Made by a program: the position numbers and the translations under genes. From NCBI RefSeq assembly GCF_007558815.1, contig NZ_VLTJ01000010.1:62001-126000 (forward strand): a DNA stretch of 64,000 bases, given 5' to 3'. Source of the stretch: Verticiella sediminum. Lineage in GTDB: Bacteria > Pseudomonadota > Gammaproteobacteria > Burkholderiales > Burkholderiaceae_B. Numbering within the stretch: the first letter of the stretch is position 1; every line of letters starts with the position of its first letter. Of this stretch, positions 7,499 through 15,975 are shown one piece after another. The notes beneath the pieces were generated by a model that searched no databases, was not told the origin of the DNA, and saw only the letters and a list, made by a program, of their open reading frames with translations.

Positions 7499-8758
7499 AT
7501 GTCCCTTTGGCAACGCATTCCGGCTGTCGCCGCCTCGTCGCCGATGGGGGGCGACCCCGCAGGGCCGGACCCCATCCACGCACGCAGTGGGCTCGGCCTC
7601 GAACGGCGGGCGGCCGGTGCGCGGCCAGGGGCTGCCGTTGCCTCATTGCCGCAGGCAGTGTCCGACCCCGTACGGCCGGACACTGCCTGCGGCCGTGATT
7701 CTGCCGCGCCCATCGTGCGCGTCGAAGGCCTCTCCAAGGTGTTCGGCGATGCCGAGGACCGCGTACGGCGCCGCATGCGGCGCGGACAGAGCTTCGCCGA
7801 GGCCGTCGCCAACGAAGGCCTGGCCGCGCCGCTCGACGCCGTGGACCTCACGGTCGAGCGCGGCGAGATCCACGTCATCATGGGCTTGTCCGGTTCGGGC
7901 AAGTCGACCCTCGTGCGCTGTATCAACGGCCTCATCGCGCCCACCGACGGACGCGTCATGGTGGCCGGCGCTTGCGTGTCGAGCGCGACGCCAGCCGCGC
8001 TGCGCGAGCTGCGCCAGCGCCACATGTCGATGGTCTTCCAGAGCTTCGCGCTGCTGCCGCACCTGTCGGTGACGGCCAACGTCGAGTTCGGCCTGATGCT
8101 GCGCGGCGACGAGACGAAGCAGCGGCGCCGCCGCGCCGCCGAGGTGCTCGACATGGTCGGCCTCGCCGACTGGGGCGAGCGGCGTGTGGACGAGCTCTCC
8201 GGCGGCATGAAGCAGCGCATCGGGCTCGCCCGCGCGCTCGCCACCGATCCCGACATCCTCATCATGGACGAGCCCTTCAGCGCGCTCGACCCGCTGATCC
8301 GGCGTTCGCTGCAGGACGAACTGCTGCGGCTGCAGAAGGAACTGCAGAAGACCATCGTCTTCGTCACGCACGACTTCGGCGAGGCTCTGCGCATCGGCAG
8401 CCGCATCCTCATCATGAAGGCCGGCCGGCCGGTGCAGACCGGCACCGCCGCCGAACTCTTCTGCGACCCCTGCGACGAGTACGTGCGCGCCTTCACCGCC
8501 CATGCCGACTTCATGCACGTCATCACCGCGGGCACACTGTGCCGGGTCATTCCCGAGGCAGCCGATCCGCCGGCCGCCGACGGTGCGCGCCAGGCGCCCC
8601 GAGTGGACGAGGACGCCACCCTGGCCCAGGTGCTGTGCGCGGCGCACGGCGCTGACCGCATCGCCGTGCGCCGCGACGGTGCGCCGCCGCGCGTGCTCGG
8701 CACATCCCATGTGCTGCGCCATATCGGCGCCTTGTACGCCGAACGGCAGGAGAGCTGA
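7499..8758 (+). CDS. Glycine-betaine/quaternary-amine ABC importer, ATP-binding subunit (ProV-like) with unusual N-terminal extension
   Basis: The core (from about residue 70) is a ProV/OpuAA ATPase. It has the family-specific insert before Walker A ('RRRMRRGQSFAEAVANEG'), the Walker A GLSGSGKST (about residues 129-137), signature 'LSGGMKQRIGLARALA' and Walker B 'ILIMDEPFSALDP'. The C-terminal CBS-like tail is short. The first 70 residues are low-complexity and not family-like, and part of them is encoded by a near-perfect 46-bp palindrome (7648-7693). The ATG at 7499 follows a GGAG and leaves 26 nt after the flavoprotein gene. An alternative start near 7712 (GTG) would remove the extension. 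It works with the permease and binding protein that follow. Confidence 0.88.
   Translation: MSLWQRIPAVAASSPMGGDPAGPDPIHARSGLGLERRAAGARPGAAVASLPQAVSDPVRPDTACGRDSAAPIVRVEGLSKVFGDAEDRVRRRMRRGQSFAEAVANEGLAAPLDAVDLTVERGEIHVIMGLSGSGKSTLVRCINGLIAPTDGRVMVAGACVSSATPAALRELRQRHMSMVFQSFALLPHLSVTANVEFGLMLRGDETKQRRRRAAEVLDMVGLADWGERRVDELSGGMKQRIGLARALATDPDILIMDEPFSALDPLIRRSLQDELLRLQKELQKTIVFVTHDFGEALRIGSRILIMKAGRPVQTGTAAELFCDPCDEYVRAFTAHADFMHVITAGTLCRVIPEAADPPAADGARQAPRVDEDATLAQVLCAAHGADRIAVRRDGAPPRVLGTSHVLRHIGALYAERQES
7648..7693. repeat. 46-bp palindrome (17-bp perfect arms, 12-nt loop) inside the ProV-like gene
   Basis: GCCGCAGGCAGTGTCCG at 7648-7664 and its exact reverse complement at 7677-7693 flank a 12-nt loop. 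The element lies in frame in the N-terminal extension of the ATPase gene and encodes part of residues 50-65. It looks like an intergenic palindromic (REP-like) element that has become coding, or that marks the true upstream edge of the gene. No second copy was noticed in the window. Confidence 0.7.
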
Positions 8759-8761
8759 ACC

Positions 8762-9658
8762 ATGGACGACTTCCTCGGCTTGCCGATGCTGCCCCTGGAC
8801 GTGTGGATCCAGGATTGGGTGGACGCCTTCGTCGGCGCCTGGCGCCCGTTCTTCCAGATGCTGCGCCTGCCCATCGAACAACTCCTCACGGGCATCAACC
8901 AGGGCTTGCTCGCCGTCCCGCCGCTGCTGCTGATCGCCGTGCTGGCCGCGCTCGCCGCCTGGCGACGTGGCGCGGCCTTCGCCGCCTTCATCGGCCTCAC
9001 GCTGTTCTTGATGGGCTGGGTCGGGCTTTGGCGCGAATCCATGACTTCGATCAGCATCGTCGCCACCACCGTGACCTTCGCCGCCCTGATCGGGGTACCG
9101 ATCGGCATCCTGCTCGCCGAGTACCGCCCTGCCTGGCGCATCGCCAAGCCGGTGCTCGACGTCATGCAGACCACCCCGTCGTTCGTCTACCTGGTGCCGG
9201 TGGTCATGCTGTTCGGCATCGGCACCGTGCCGGGCGCGATCGCCACCATCATGTTCGCCACGCCGCCGCTCATCAAGCTCACCTATCTCGGCCTGGTGCA
9301 GGTCTCGCCCGAGTCCAGCGAGGCGGGCAACGCCTTCGGCGCCACCCGGCTGCAACTGCTGGTGCACGTCAAGCTGCCGCTTGCGCTCGACACCATCCGC
9401 GCCGGCATCAACCAGACCATCATGCTTGCCATCGTTATGAGTTCGATCGCCGCGATGATCGGCGCCGAAGGGCTGGGGCTCACGGTGTTGCGCGGCATCG
9501 CCCGCCTGGACGTCGGGATGGCGGCCACCGGCGGCCTGTGCCTCGTGCTGCTCGCGCTCGCCACCGATGGCCTGGCCCAGAGCGCCCCGCGCCGGCGCGC
9601 CCGGCCCTGGGCCGGCCTGTACGCCCGTCTTCAACGTCAGCCCGTGGCGGCCGCCTGA
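8762..9658 (+). CDS. Glycine-betaine/proline-type ABC importer permease (ProW-like)
   Basis: This 298-residue permease has the betaine/osmolyte-type membrane domain. After an N-terminal amphipathic stretch and several hydrophobic segments come 'LDVMQTTPSFVYLVPVVMLF', 'GTVPGAIATIMFATPPLIKL' and the coupling loop 'EAGNAFGATRLQLLVHVKLP'. These are typical of ProW/OpuAB. It begins 3 nt after the ATPase stop, with AGGAG upstream. Together with its neighbours it should import a quaternary ammonium compound such as a betaine or carnitine. In this context that compound is more likely a carbon or nitrogen source than an osmoprotectant, which is inference. Confidence 0.92.
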   Translation: MDDFLGLPMLPLDVWIQDWVDAFVGAWRPFFQMLRLPIEQLLTGINQGLLAVPPLLLIAVLAALAAWRRGAAFAAFIGLTLFLMGWVGLWRESMTSISIVATTVTFAALIGVPIGILLAEYRPAWRIAKPVLDVMQTTPSFVYLVPVVMLFGIGTVPGAIATIMFATPPLIKLTYLGLVQVSPESSEAGNAFGATRLQLLVHVKLPLALDTIRAGINQTIMLAIVMSSIAAMIGAEGLGLTVLRGIARLDVGMAATGGLCLVLLALATDGLAQSAPRRRARPWAGLYARLQRQPVAAA

Positions 9659-9702
9659 CCGGCCGGCGCGTTCCGTCCTTCGCATCCAACAGGAGTTCCG
9701 TC

Positions 9703-10701
9703 ATGCCGATATCCCCCACCCGGCGCCGTACCCTGATCGCCGGCAGCCTGATCTGCGTCGCCCCTGCGCTGATCACGCGGGCACACGCGGCCACCGGCGC
9801 CGTGCGCCCGCTGCGTGCGCCCTGGGATTCGTTCTGGTTCGGCGGTTACGTCGCTGCCGCCGGTCTGGAGCGGCTCGGTTACACGGTGGGCGAGCCGCGC
9901 GTCATGACCCCGGCCGCCATGTTCCAGACCCTGGCCCAGGGCGACGCCGAGTTCACCATGGACGTGGTCATGCCCTCGTCGCGCGTCATCCACGAGACCG
10001 TCAAGGACCGGGTCGAGCTCCTCGGCCCCACCGTCGAACCCGGGTCGGTGGCGGGCTACCTGATCGACAAGGCGACCGCCGAGAAGCACGGCATCCGCAA
10101 CATCACCGACTTCCAGAAGCCCGAGGTCGCCACGCTGTTCGCCGAGGGCGCCGACAAGCGCGCCCGCCTGATCGGCCCGGGCGCCGGCTGGAACGACGAG
10201 AAGCGCGCTCTGGACGACATCAACCGCCTCGGGCTGAAGGACACCGTCAACCTGGTGATCGGCGAGTACAACGTGATGGTGGCCGACGTGGTGGCGCGCC
10301 AGCGCGCCGGCAAGCCGGTGTTCTTCTATGCCTGGTTCCCCAACATCGCCACCGTCGAGCTCATGCCCGGGCGTGAGGTGGTGTGGCTCGAGGAGCCGGG
10401 AAGCGACCCGAAGCTCGCGTTCCAGAACGTTCCGGGCTGCGCCAGCCAGCAAGATAGCTGCAACACGGGCTGGTCATCAACCACGTACTACGTCGGCGGC
10501 AACACCGCCTGGCTGGACGCCAACCCGAGCGCGCGCAAGTTCCTGTCCGCATTGCGCATGCAGCTCAACGACCGCGTCGAGCAGAACCTGCTGATGGTCA
10601 AGGGCGAGAAGCGCGAGCGCGACATCGAGCGGCATGCCGCCGAATGGATCAAGGCGAACCAGGCGGCCTTCGACGGCTGGGTCGAAAGCGCGCGCACCTG
10701 A
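9703..10701 (+). CDS. Periplasmic binding protein of the quaternary-amine ABC importer (ProX/OpuAC type)
   Basis: This 332-residue exported protein starts with a twin-arginine-like signal ('RRRTLIAGSL', cleavage near 'TRAHA'). It then shows the OpuAC-type fold: 'WDSFWFGGYVAAAGLERLGY', 'GDAEFTMDVVMPSS', 'GKPVFFYAWFPNIATVELMP'. It retains aromatic residues suited to cation-pi binding of trimethylammonium groups, although the ligand cannot be named. The start at 9703 has AGGAG upstream; a longer in-frame extension overlaps the permease and is rejected. The following gene is a Rieske oxygenase of the quaternary-amine class, which supports the ligand type. Confidence 0.9.
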   Translation: MPISPTRRRTLIAGSLICVAPALITRAHAATGAVRPLRAPWDSFWFGGYVAAAGLERLGYTVGEPRVMTPAAMFQTLAQGDAEFTMDVVMPSSRVIHETVKDRVELLGPTVEPGSVAGYLIDKATAEKHGIRNITDFQKPEVATLFAEGADKRARLIGPGAGWNDEKRALDDINRLGLKDTVNLVIGEYNVMVADVVARQRAGKPVFFYAWFPNIATVELMPGREVVWLEEPGSDPKLAFQNVPGCASQQDSCNTGWSSTTYYVGGNTAWLDANPSARKFLSALRMQLNDRVEQNLLMVKGEKRERDIERHAAEWIKANQAAFDGWVESART

Positions 10702-10781
10702 CTTTCCGCCCTCCGGTCCGCGCCGTCGCGCGTGCCGGGCGCCACACATCACACGCGCCACCCGGCGCAGAGAGGACCTTC

Positions 10782-11987
10782 ATGAACTCAGTGATCCCCA
10801 TCATGCCCGTGCTCAGCGAGAGCGAACAGCAAGCCCTCTTCGCCCCCGTCGAGGTCGCCGATGGCCTACCCGGGCGCGTCTATTCCAACCCCGAGTACTG
10901 GGCGCTCGAGCGCGAGCGCCTGTTCAAGGAGGACTGGTTCGCCATCGGCTGCGCGAGCGACGTGCCGGCGGTGGGCGACGTCATGCCGGTCGGCATCGCC
11001 GGCTGGGAGCTTGTGCTCGTGCGCGGGTTGGACGACCGTGTGCGCGTCTTTCACAACATCTGTCGGCACCGCGGCACCAAGCTCGTGACCAAGCCCGATA
11101 ACCTGCGCATGATTCAGTGCGGCTGGCACTGCTGGACCTACGACCTCGAGGGCAGGCTGCAGCGCATGCCCATCCTCAATGGCCCGAACACCTCCGGCCA
11201 CGACTGCTTCGAGCGCGAGTCGCTCGGCCTGGTCGAGGCGCGCTCGGGCGTCTGGCACGACACCGTGTTCGTCAATCTCGACGGCAAGGCGCGCTCGTTC
11301 GAGGCCTTCACCGCGTCGCTCGCCCGCCTCTTCGAGCCCTACCACCTGGAGGGCTACGACCTCACCCACCCGGCGCGGCACGACGAGGTCGTGCTCGATA
11401 TCAACTGGAAGCTTTACCACGAGGGCGGCCTGGAGGGCTATCACATTCCCTTCGTGCACCCGGCGCTCGAGCTGCCCGACCGCTACCACATCGACAACGA
11501 CCCCGAGGCCTTCACCAGCCTCACCGGCTCTCTCATCAAATACAAGCGATTGGGTGCCTGGGTCGGCCTGCCCGACGACACCTTCGACATGAACCCGGCC
11601 GCGGCCGCCGCGGTGAGCGAAGGCCGGCGCATCCCGTACACCATCTGCTTCGTGACGCCGACGGTGATCTTCGCGGCGTGGCCCGAGGCCATCATCACCA
11701 CCCTGCTGCGGCCGATCTCCCCGACGCGCACCGGGGTGCGCCGCAACATGTATTTCATCGGCGATAGCGCGATCTCCGCCGAGGCCGCGCCCGCGCGCCA
11801 GAAATACGTCGATATCTGGCTGGGCATCACCGGCGAGGATGCGGACTATTCCACCGGCGTGCAGCGCCTGAGCGCGCAGCGCGAGGAAATCGGCATGCAG
11901 ACCCGCTTCTCGCCCTATTGGGAAGAGGCGGTGAAGCTCTTCCAGCAAGGCGTCGCCCGGCGCGCCTACGGCGCCTCGGCAGCCTGA
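10782..11987 (+). CDS. Rieske oxygenase alpha subunit, quaternary-amine (CntA/GbcA-like) type
   Basis: This 401-residue protein has Rieske ligands Cys94-x-His96 and Cys113-x2-His116 ('CRHRG', 'CGWHCW'). The catalytic domain begins with the classic 'NWKLYHEGGLEGYHIPFVHP' motif (N208 to P227; iron ligands His221 and His226). This is the ring-hydroxylating alpha-subunit architecture shared by glycine-betaine, stachydrine and carnitine monooxygenases. The position directly after a betaine-type ABC importer fits N-demethylation or cleavage of an imported quaternary amine. No beta subunit or flavin reductase is encoded nearby. The exact substrate is inferred only at the class level. Confidence 0.9.
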   Translation: MNSVIPIMPVLSESEQQALFAPVEVADGLPGRVYSNPEYWALERERLFKEDWFAIGCASDVPAVGDVMPVGIAGWELVLVRGLDDRVRVFHNICRHRGTKLVTKPDNLRMIQCGWHCWTYDLEGRLQRMPILNGPNTSGHDCFERESLGLVEARSGVWHDTVFVNLDGKARSFEAFTASLARLFEPYHLEGYDLTHPARHDEVVLDINWKLYHEGGLEGYHIPFVHPALELPDRYHIDNDPEAFTSLTGSLIKYKRLGAWVGLPDDTFDMNPAAAAAVSEGRRIPYTICFVTPTVIFAAWPEAIITTLLRPISPTRTGVRRNMYFIGDSAISAEAAPARQKYVDIWLGITGEDADYSTGVQRLSAQREEIGMQTRFSPYWEEAVKLFQQGVARRAYGASAA

Positions 11988-12026
11988 GCGGGCTCTTTCA
12001 CCCCCCTCACGAGACACAGATCCTCC

Positions 12027-12218
12027 ATGAGCACCGCAGTCGAATACCTGAATCCGCCGGGCGCCTGCCCGGCGTAAGGGCTCTACTCCCACGTCGGCAA
12101 GGTCGAGACCGGCACCTTGTACTTCGTCGCCGGCCGGTTGTCGGTGGCGGCGGATGGCAGCATCGCCGACGCCGGCCGATTCGACCGTGACGGCACTCAC
12201 CGCCTGCGGCGGACTTGA
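12027..12218 (+). pseudogene. RidA (YjgF/UK114)-family gene remnant with in-frame stop and 3' deletion
   Basis: Translation from the ATG at 12027 gives a short N-terminus, a TAA at 12075-12077, and then in the same frame a typical RidA-family stretch ('GLYSHVGKVETGTLYFVAG' followed by 'LSVAADGSIA'). The frame ends at a TGA at 12216-12218, after about 60 codons instead of about 130. The similarity runs straight through the stop codon, so this is a decayed gene and not a frame artefact. It sits 39 nt after the Rieske gene in the same direction and was probably the last enzyme of the operon (RidA proteins hydrolyse reactive enamines/imines). Confidence 0.75.
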
Positions 12219-12279
12219 GCCGGGCGGCGCGCGGGTATATCGTGACCCCCCGCCTTTTCCCGCAACGCCTGGCTCTCCG

Positions 12280-13260
12280 ATGTCCAACCTGGTCTTCCAA
12301 GCACTCGTCCCCGTGGTCCTCCTCATCTTCACGGGCTATCTGGCGGGGCGCCTGGGTTGGGTCGGTGGCAAGTCGACCGGCGACATCTCCAACATCGTGT
12401 TCCTGGTGCTTGCGCCCGCGCTGCTCTTTCGCACGATGAGCAACGTGCACCTGGAGAGCATCGATTTCCAGCCCGTGATCGCCTACATGTCGGCCATGGG
12501 GGTGGTCTTCGTGCTGGTGATGCTCAAGCAGGGCTTCAACCGGCGCGCGGCGGTGATGGGGCTGGCGTCGACCTTCTCCAATACCCTGATGATCGGCGTG
12601 CCCATCGTCGGCCTGGCCTTCGGCGATGCGGGCCTGGTCACGCTGTTCTCGCTGGTTTCGGTGCACTCCTTCATCATGCTCACCCTGGTGACGGTGGTGC
12701 TGGAGTTCGTCGTGGTGGCCGAGGAGAACCGGGCCCGGGCTGCGCATGGAGAGAGCGCGCCGCTGGCGGTGCGCGCGCGGCGCATGGCGCTGACCGTATG
12801 CAAGGCGGCCAAGGGGGCGATCCTGCATCCGGTGCCGCTGCCCATCATCTGCGGGCTGCTCTTTGCGCAGACCGGCCTGCCCCTGCCGGGGGTGGTGGAC
12901 AAGGCGCTGCAACTGCTGGGCTCGGCGTTCGCCCCGATGGCGCTGGTGCTGGTGGGCATCACCCTGGCCTCCAACGCGTGGGCCAAGCAGATCCGCTCGG
13001 CCTTGACCCTGGTCATCATGAAGAACCTGGTGCATCCGCTCGCACTGGTGGTGATCGGCCTGGCGGCCGGCCTCTCCGGCCTGCCTTTCAAGGTGATGGT
13101 GGTCACGGCCTCGCTGCCGATCGGGGCGAACGTGTACCTCTTCGCACTGCGCTACCGCGTGGCGGAGAGCGAGACCAGTGCGGCCGTGGCGCTCTCGACC
13201 ATCGTCGGGCTCGCCAGCATGGCGCTGGTGATGCTGTCGGTGCCCTTGCTGCCGGGCTGA
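12280..13260 (+). CDS. AEC (auxin efflux carrier) family transporter
   Basis: This 326-residue protein has about ten hydrophobic segments in two five-helix halves, as in AEC/BART permeases. Examples are the N-terminal 'PVVLLIFTGYLAGRLGW', 'FSNTLMIGVPIVGLAFGD' and the C-terminal 'LPIGANVYLFALRY', typical of malonate/malate-type carriers. Proteins of this family move dicarboxylates or other small organic acids, in either direction. It follows the RidA remnant by about 60 nt and ends just before a strong hairpin that separates it from a convergent Bug gene. It may belong to the first operon as a product exporter or acid importer; that is uncertain. Confidence 0.85.
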   Translation: MSNLVFQALVPVVLLIFTGYLAGRLGWVGGKSTGDISNIVFLVLAPALLFRTMSNVHLESIDFQPVIAYMSAMGVVFVLVMLKQGFNRRAAVMGLASTFSNTLMIGVPIVGLAFGDAGLVTLFSLVSVHSFIMLTLVTVVLEFVVVAEENRARAAHGESAPLAVRARRMALTVCKAAKGAILHPVPLPIICGLLFAQTGLPLPGVVDKALQLLGSAFAPMALVLVGITLASNAWAKQIRSALTLVIMKNLVHPLALVVIGLAAGLSGLPFKVMVVTASLPIGANVYLFALRYRVAESETSAAVALSTIVGLASMALVMLSVPLLPG

Positions 13261-13313
13261 AGGCATGACGGCAGGCCGTGCGCGATGTGCCGGCCTGTGT
13301 CGCGGGCCGGATG

Positions 13314-13346
13314 CGCTGCGGGCAGCCCGGTTGCCTGCCCGCAGCG
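13314..13346. terminator. GC-rich hairpin between convergent genes
   Basis: CGCTGCGGGCAG (13314-13325) is followed after a 9-nt loop by its exact complement CTGCCCGCAGCG (13335-13346). It lies between the convergent AEC and Bug genes and could stop transcription from both sides. There is no T-run, so a Rho-independent mechanism is not certain. Confidence 0.5.
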
Positions 13347-13361
13347 GCGCCCCGTCGCCGT

Positions 13362-14336
13362 TCACTCGGGCTTGACGCCGGCGTCGTCGATCACCTTGCG
13401 CCAGATCTGCTTTTCGTTGCTGATGAAGGTCTGCGCGTCGGCCATGCTGGTGGGCATCGGATAGGTGCCGAGATCCTTCAGCCGCTCGACCATGTCCGGC
13501 TCGGCCAGCGCCTTGGTGGCTTCTTCGTGCAGCCGCTGCGTCACTTCCGGGGGCGTGCCCGCCGGGGTCAGCATGACGAACCAGCCGGTGGAGACCAGCT
13601 CGGGCACCGTGTTCTTGGCCAGCGGGATGCCTTCCAGGCCGGGCAGCTCTTTGTCCGCTGTCACGGCGAGGGCGCGCAGGCGGCCGCTCTGCACCAGGGG
13701 CAGCAGCGGGGCCACGCCGTCGACGTAGACCTGGGCGTCGCCGCCGATGGTCGACTGGATCGCCTGCGACGTGCCATTGAAGCTGATCTGGCGGAACACC
13801 GCCTTGCGGATCTGCCCGATGCGCTCGGCTGTGAGATGGGGCACGGAACCGTGCACCGGGTTGCCGAAGACCAGATCGTCGGGCTTGGCCTGGGCGGCCT
13901 GAACGACGTCTTCCAGGCTCTTGTAGGGCGTGGACGTATTGGCGACCACCAGCATCGGGGTGTAGGCGATGGTGGCGACGACGTCGGTGTCTTTCTGGAC
14001 GTCGAAGTCCGCGGCCTTGTACATCATGGGCGTGACCACGGCGGCCGCGGCGTGAAAGACGCCGAAGGTGTAGCCGTCGGGCTTGGCGCGGCGCAGTTCG
14101 TTCATGGCGATGATGCCGTTGCCGCCGGGCTTGTTCTCGGTGACGATGCTCTGGCCGAGCGCGCGCGACATGCGCTCGGCCAGCAGGCGCGTGATGATGT
14201 CGGGCGCCGAGCCGGCGGGCGAGGGCACGATGGCGCGCAGGGTGCGGTCGGGGTAGTCGGCAGCCTGGGCGACGCCGGCACCGGCGCCAAGCGCCAGCGC
14301 CAGGGCGCCCCACCACAGACGGTGTCGGATGTTCAT
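13362..14336 (-). CDS. Bug-family (TctC-like) periplasmic receptor
   Basis: This 324-residue exported protein has a signal peptide ending at 'GVAQA', a mature start 'ADYPDRTLRAIVPSPAGSAP', and the family stretch 'IVTENKPGGNGIIAMNELRR' with 'KPDGYT'. Bug proteins bind organic acids and other small molecules in the periplasm. They serve tripartite TctAB transporters or signalling, but no TctA/TctB membrane genes are present here. The ATG at 14336 follows a GGAG. The gene is divergent from the aromatic-acid operon that starts at 14667 and so may bring in its substrate. Confidence 0.9.
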   Translation of the reverse strand: MNIRHRLWWGALALALGAGAGVAQAADYPDRTLRAIVPSPAGSAPDIITRLLAERMSRALGQSIVTENKPGGNGIIAMNELRRAKPDGYTFGVFHAAAAVVTPMMYKAADFDVQKDTDVVATIAYTPMLVVANTSTPYKSLEDVVQAAQAKPDDLVFGNPVHGSVPHLTAERIGQIRKAVFRQISFNGTSQAIQSTIGGDAQVYVDGVAPLLPLVQSGRLRALAVTADKELPGLEGIPLAKNTVPELVSTGWFVMLTPAGTPPEVTQRLHEEATKALAEPDMVERLKDLGTYPMPTSMADAQTFISNEKQIWRKVIDDAGVKPE

Positions 14337-14666
14337 GGTTGTCTCCGGGATGCGTGGAGCGGCGGGGCGCCGCACCGAGGATGTCCAGCTTTTTATTGAC
14401 ATACACTCAATTAAATGTAGCGGTTAATTGATAGGCAGATAAATAAGGGTTTTCGAGCATGGCAGTGCGTATGGATTTTAATTGACAGCATATCAAATAA
14501 GACGCTAGATTGACGGCCATGAACCAACATTGACCGCGGGCCGAAGCGCAAGCGTCGCCGTAAACGGCGAGGCCTGGCGAGGCAAGCCCATCCTGGCGCC
14601 GAAGGCGCCCCCATTCAGTGACGAGAAAGCTTCCGCCTTCAGGCGGGAGCGACTCATGGAGACGAC
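14337..14666. other. 330-bp divergent intergenic region: AT-rich promoter zone and hairpin-rich leader
   Basis: No gene is seen here. About 14390-14520 is AT-rich, with promoter-like TTGACATACA and several AATTGA-type motifs facing both directions. From 14555 to 14646 three short perfect hairpins follow in series just before the hydrolase start: TCGCCGT-AA-ACGGCGA (14555-14570), GGCGCC-GAA-GGCGCC (14595-14609) and CCGCCT-TC-AGGCGG (14633-14646). This looks like a structured 5' leader of the plus-strand operon. I cannot match it to a known riboswitch. Confidence 0.55.
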
Positions 14667-15941
14667 ATGGCCGAGGACAACAAGGCGGAAGTGACCGCCG
14701 GCATGCGTGGCGCCTCGTGGGACGCGCGCCTGATGCAGCGTCCGTTCGAGATGGTGCCCTACGCGCTGGGCACGGCTGACGGACAGCGCACGCTGGGCTT
14801 TCTGTTCAGCGTGACCGGCAAGGAAAAGGGCGTGGTGTGCATCATGCATCCGCGCGAGATCGCGATCACGCACTACATGGTGCCCGCCGTGCTCGACGCC
14901 GGCTGGGCCTGCTGGGTGCAGGCGCCGCGTTCGCCCGGCAACGATCTGCGCCTGGAACACGAAATCGCGCTGTTCGACGTCGCCGCCGGCCTGAATCACC
15001 TGCGCGCACACGGCTTCGAGGAGATCGTGCTGCTCGGCAATTCGGGCGGTGCGGGGCTCTACACCTTTTACAACGAGCAGGCGCGGAGCGCGCCCGAACA
15101 GCGCATTGCGAAGACGCCGGGTGGGCGCTCGACCCGGCTCGCCGAGCTGCAGATGCCGGTGCCCGAGGGCATCGTGCTGCTCTCGCCGCATCCGGGACAG
15201 GGCCGGCTGCTGATGGTCGGGCTCGACCCGTCGGTGCTCGACGAGCAGGATGCGATGAGCTGCGATCCCGCGCTCGACCCGTTCAGCCGCGCCAACGGCT
15301 TCGACGCGGACAAGGGCGTGGGACGCTATACGCCCGAGTTCGTCGCGGCCTACGGCCAGGCGCAGCGCGCCCGTGTGGAGCGCCTGGACGCGCAGGCGCG
15401 CCGGCTACTCGACGCCAAGGGCGAAGCGCGCCGACGGCTCAAGCAGGGCAGCGCCACCGAACAGGATCGCCGGGTCGCGGCCCATGCGCCCATCTTCCAG
15501 GTCTGGCGCACGGATGCCGACCTGCGCGCCTGGGACCCCACGCTCGACCCCTCCGATCGCAAGGTGGGATCGCTCTGGGGACGCAATCCCTTCGTCTCCA
15601 ACTGGGGCAGTGTGGGCTTTGCGCGGGTGGTGACGCCGGAGTCGTGGCTGTCGACATGGTCGGGCATCGCGTCCAATGCGTCGCTCGAGCGCACCGCGCC
15701 GGCCATCGTGCAGCCCACGCTGCTCATCGAGTACACCGGCGACCAGTGCACCTTCCCCGCGGACATCCAGGCCATCCGCGGGCAGATCGGCAGCATCGAC
15801 CTCAGCTTCGAGCGCATCCGCGGCAATCACCATGGCATGGCGCTGGCCGAGGGAGAGCGGCCGGGCCGCGAACTCGCGAGCGAGGTCGTCACGCGCTGGC
15901 TGCGCGAACGCGCCGGCCAGTTCGCCAGCGCCGGCCGCTGA
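14667..15941 (+). CDS. Alpha/beta hydrolase, first gene of the CoA-linked aromatic operon
   Basis: This 424-residue protein has an alpha/beta-hydrolase core with the nucleophile elbow 'LLGNSGGAG' (Ser near residue 126), a later 'TLLIEYTGDQCTFPADI' segment likely to hold the acid, and 'GNHHGMA' with the candidate catalytic His. A long charged insertion between the elbow and the acid strand makes it much larger than simple esterases. It could cleave a ring-fission product or an ester/thioester. It is followed by an acyl-adenylating ligase 34 nt downstream. The fold is clear; the function within the pathway is a guess. Confidence 0.75.
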   Translation: MAEDNKAEVTAGMRGASWDARLMQRPFEMVPYALGTADGQRTLGFLFSVTGKEKGVVCIMHPREIAITHYMVPAVLDAGWACWVQAPRSPGNDLRLEHEIALFDVAAGLNHLRAHGFEEIVLLGNSGGAGLYTFYNEQARSAPEQRIAKTPGGRSTRLAELQMPVPEGIVLLSPHPGQGRLLMVGLDPSVLDEQDAMSCDPALDPFSRANGFDADKGVGRYTPEFVAAYGQAQRARVERLDAQARRLLDAKGEARRRLKQGSATEQDRRVAAHAPIFQVWRTDADLRAWDPTLDPSDRKVGSLWGRNPFVSNWGSVGFARVVTPESWLSTWSGIASNASLERTAPAIVQPTLLIEYTGDQCTFPADIQAIRGQIGSIDLSFERIRGNHHGMALAEGERPGRELASEVVTRWLRERAGQFASAGR

Positions 15942-15975
15942 GACGCGCCCGAAACGCATGACGGAGGAGGAAACC

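Noticed and set aside
5079-7646. Very long minus-strand open frame (855 codons) opposite the Rieske and FAD genes
   Set aside because: It is a high-GC shadow of well-supported plus-strand genes with clear motifs; its translation is His/Arg/Gly-rich with no family features.
10644-10781. Upstream start for the second Rieske oxygenase
   Set aside because: The extension lies inside the binding-protein gene and has no family similarity, while ATG 10782 has a GAGAGG ribosome site.
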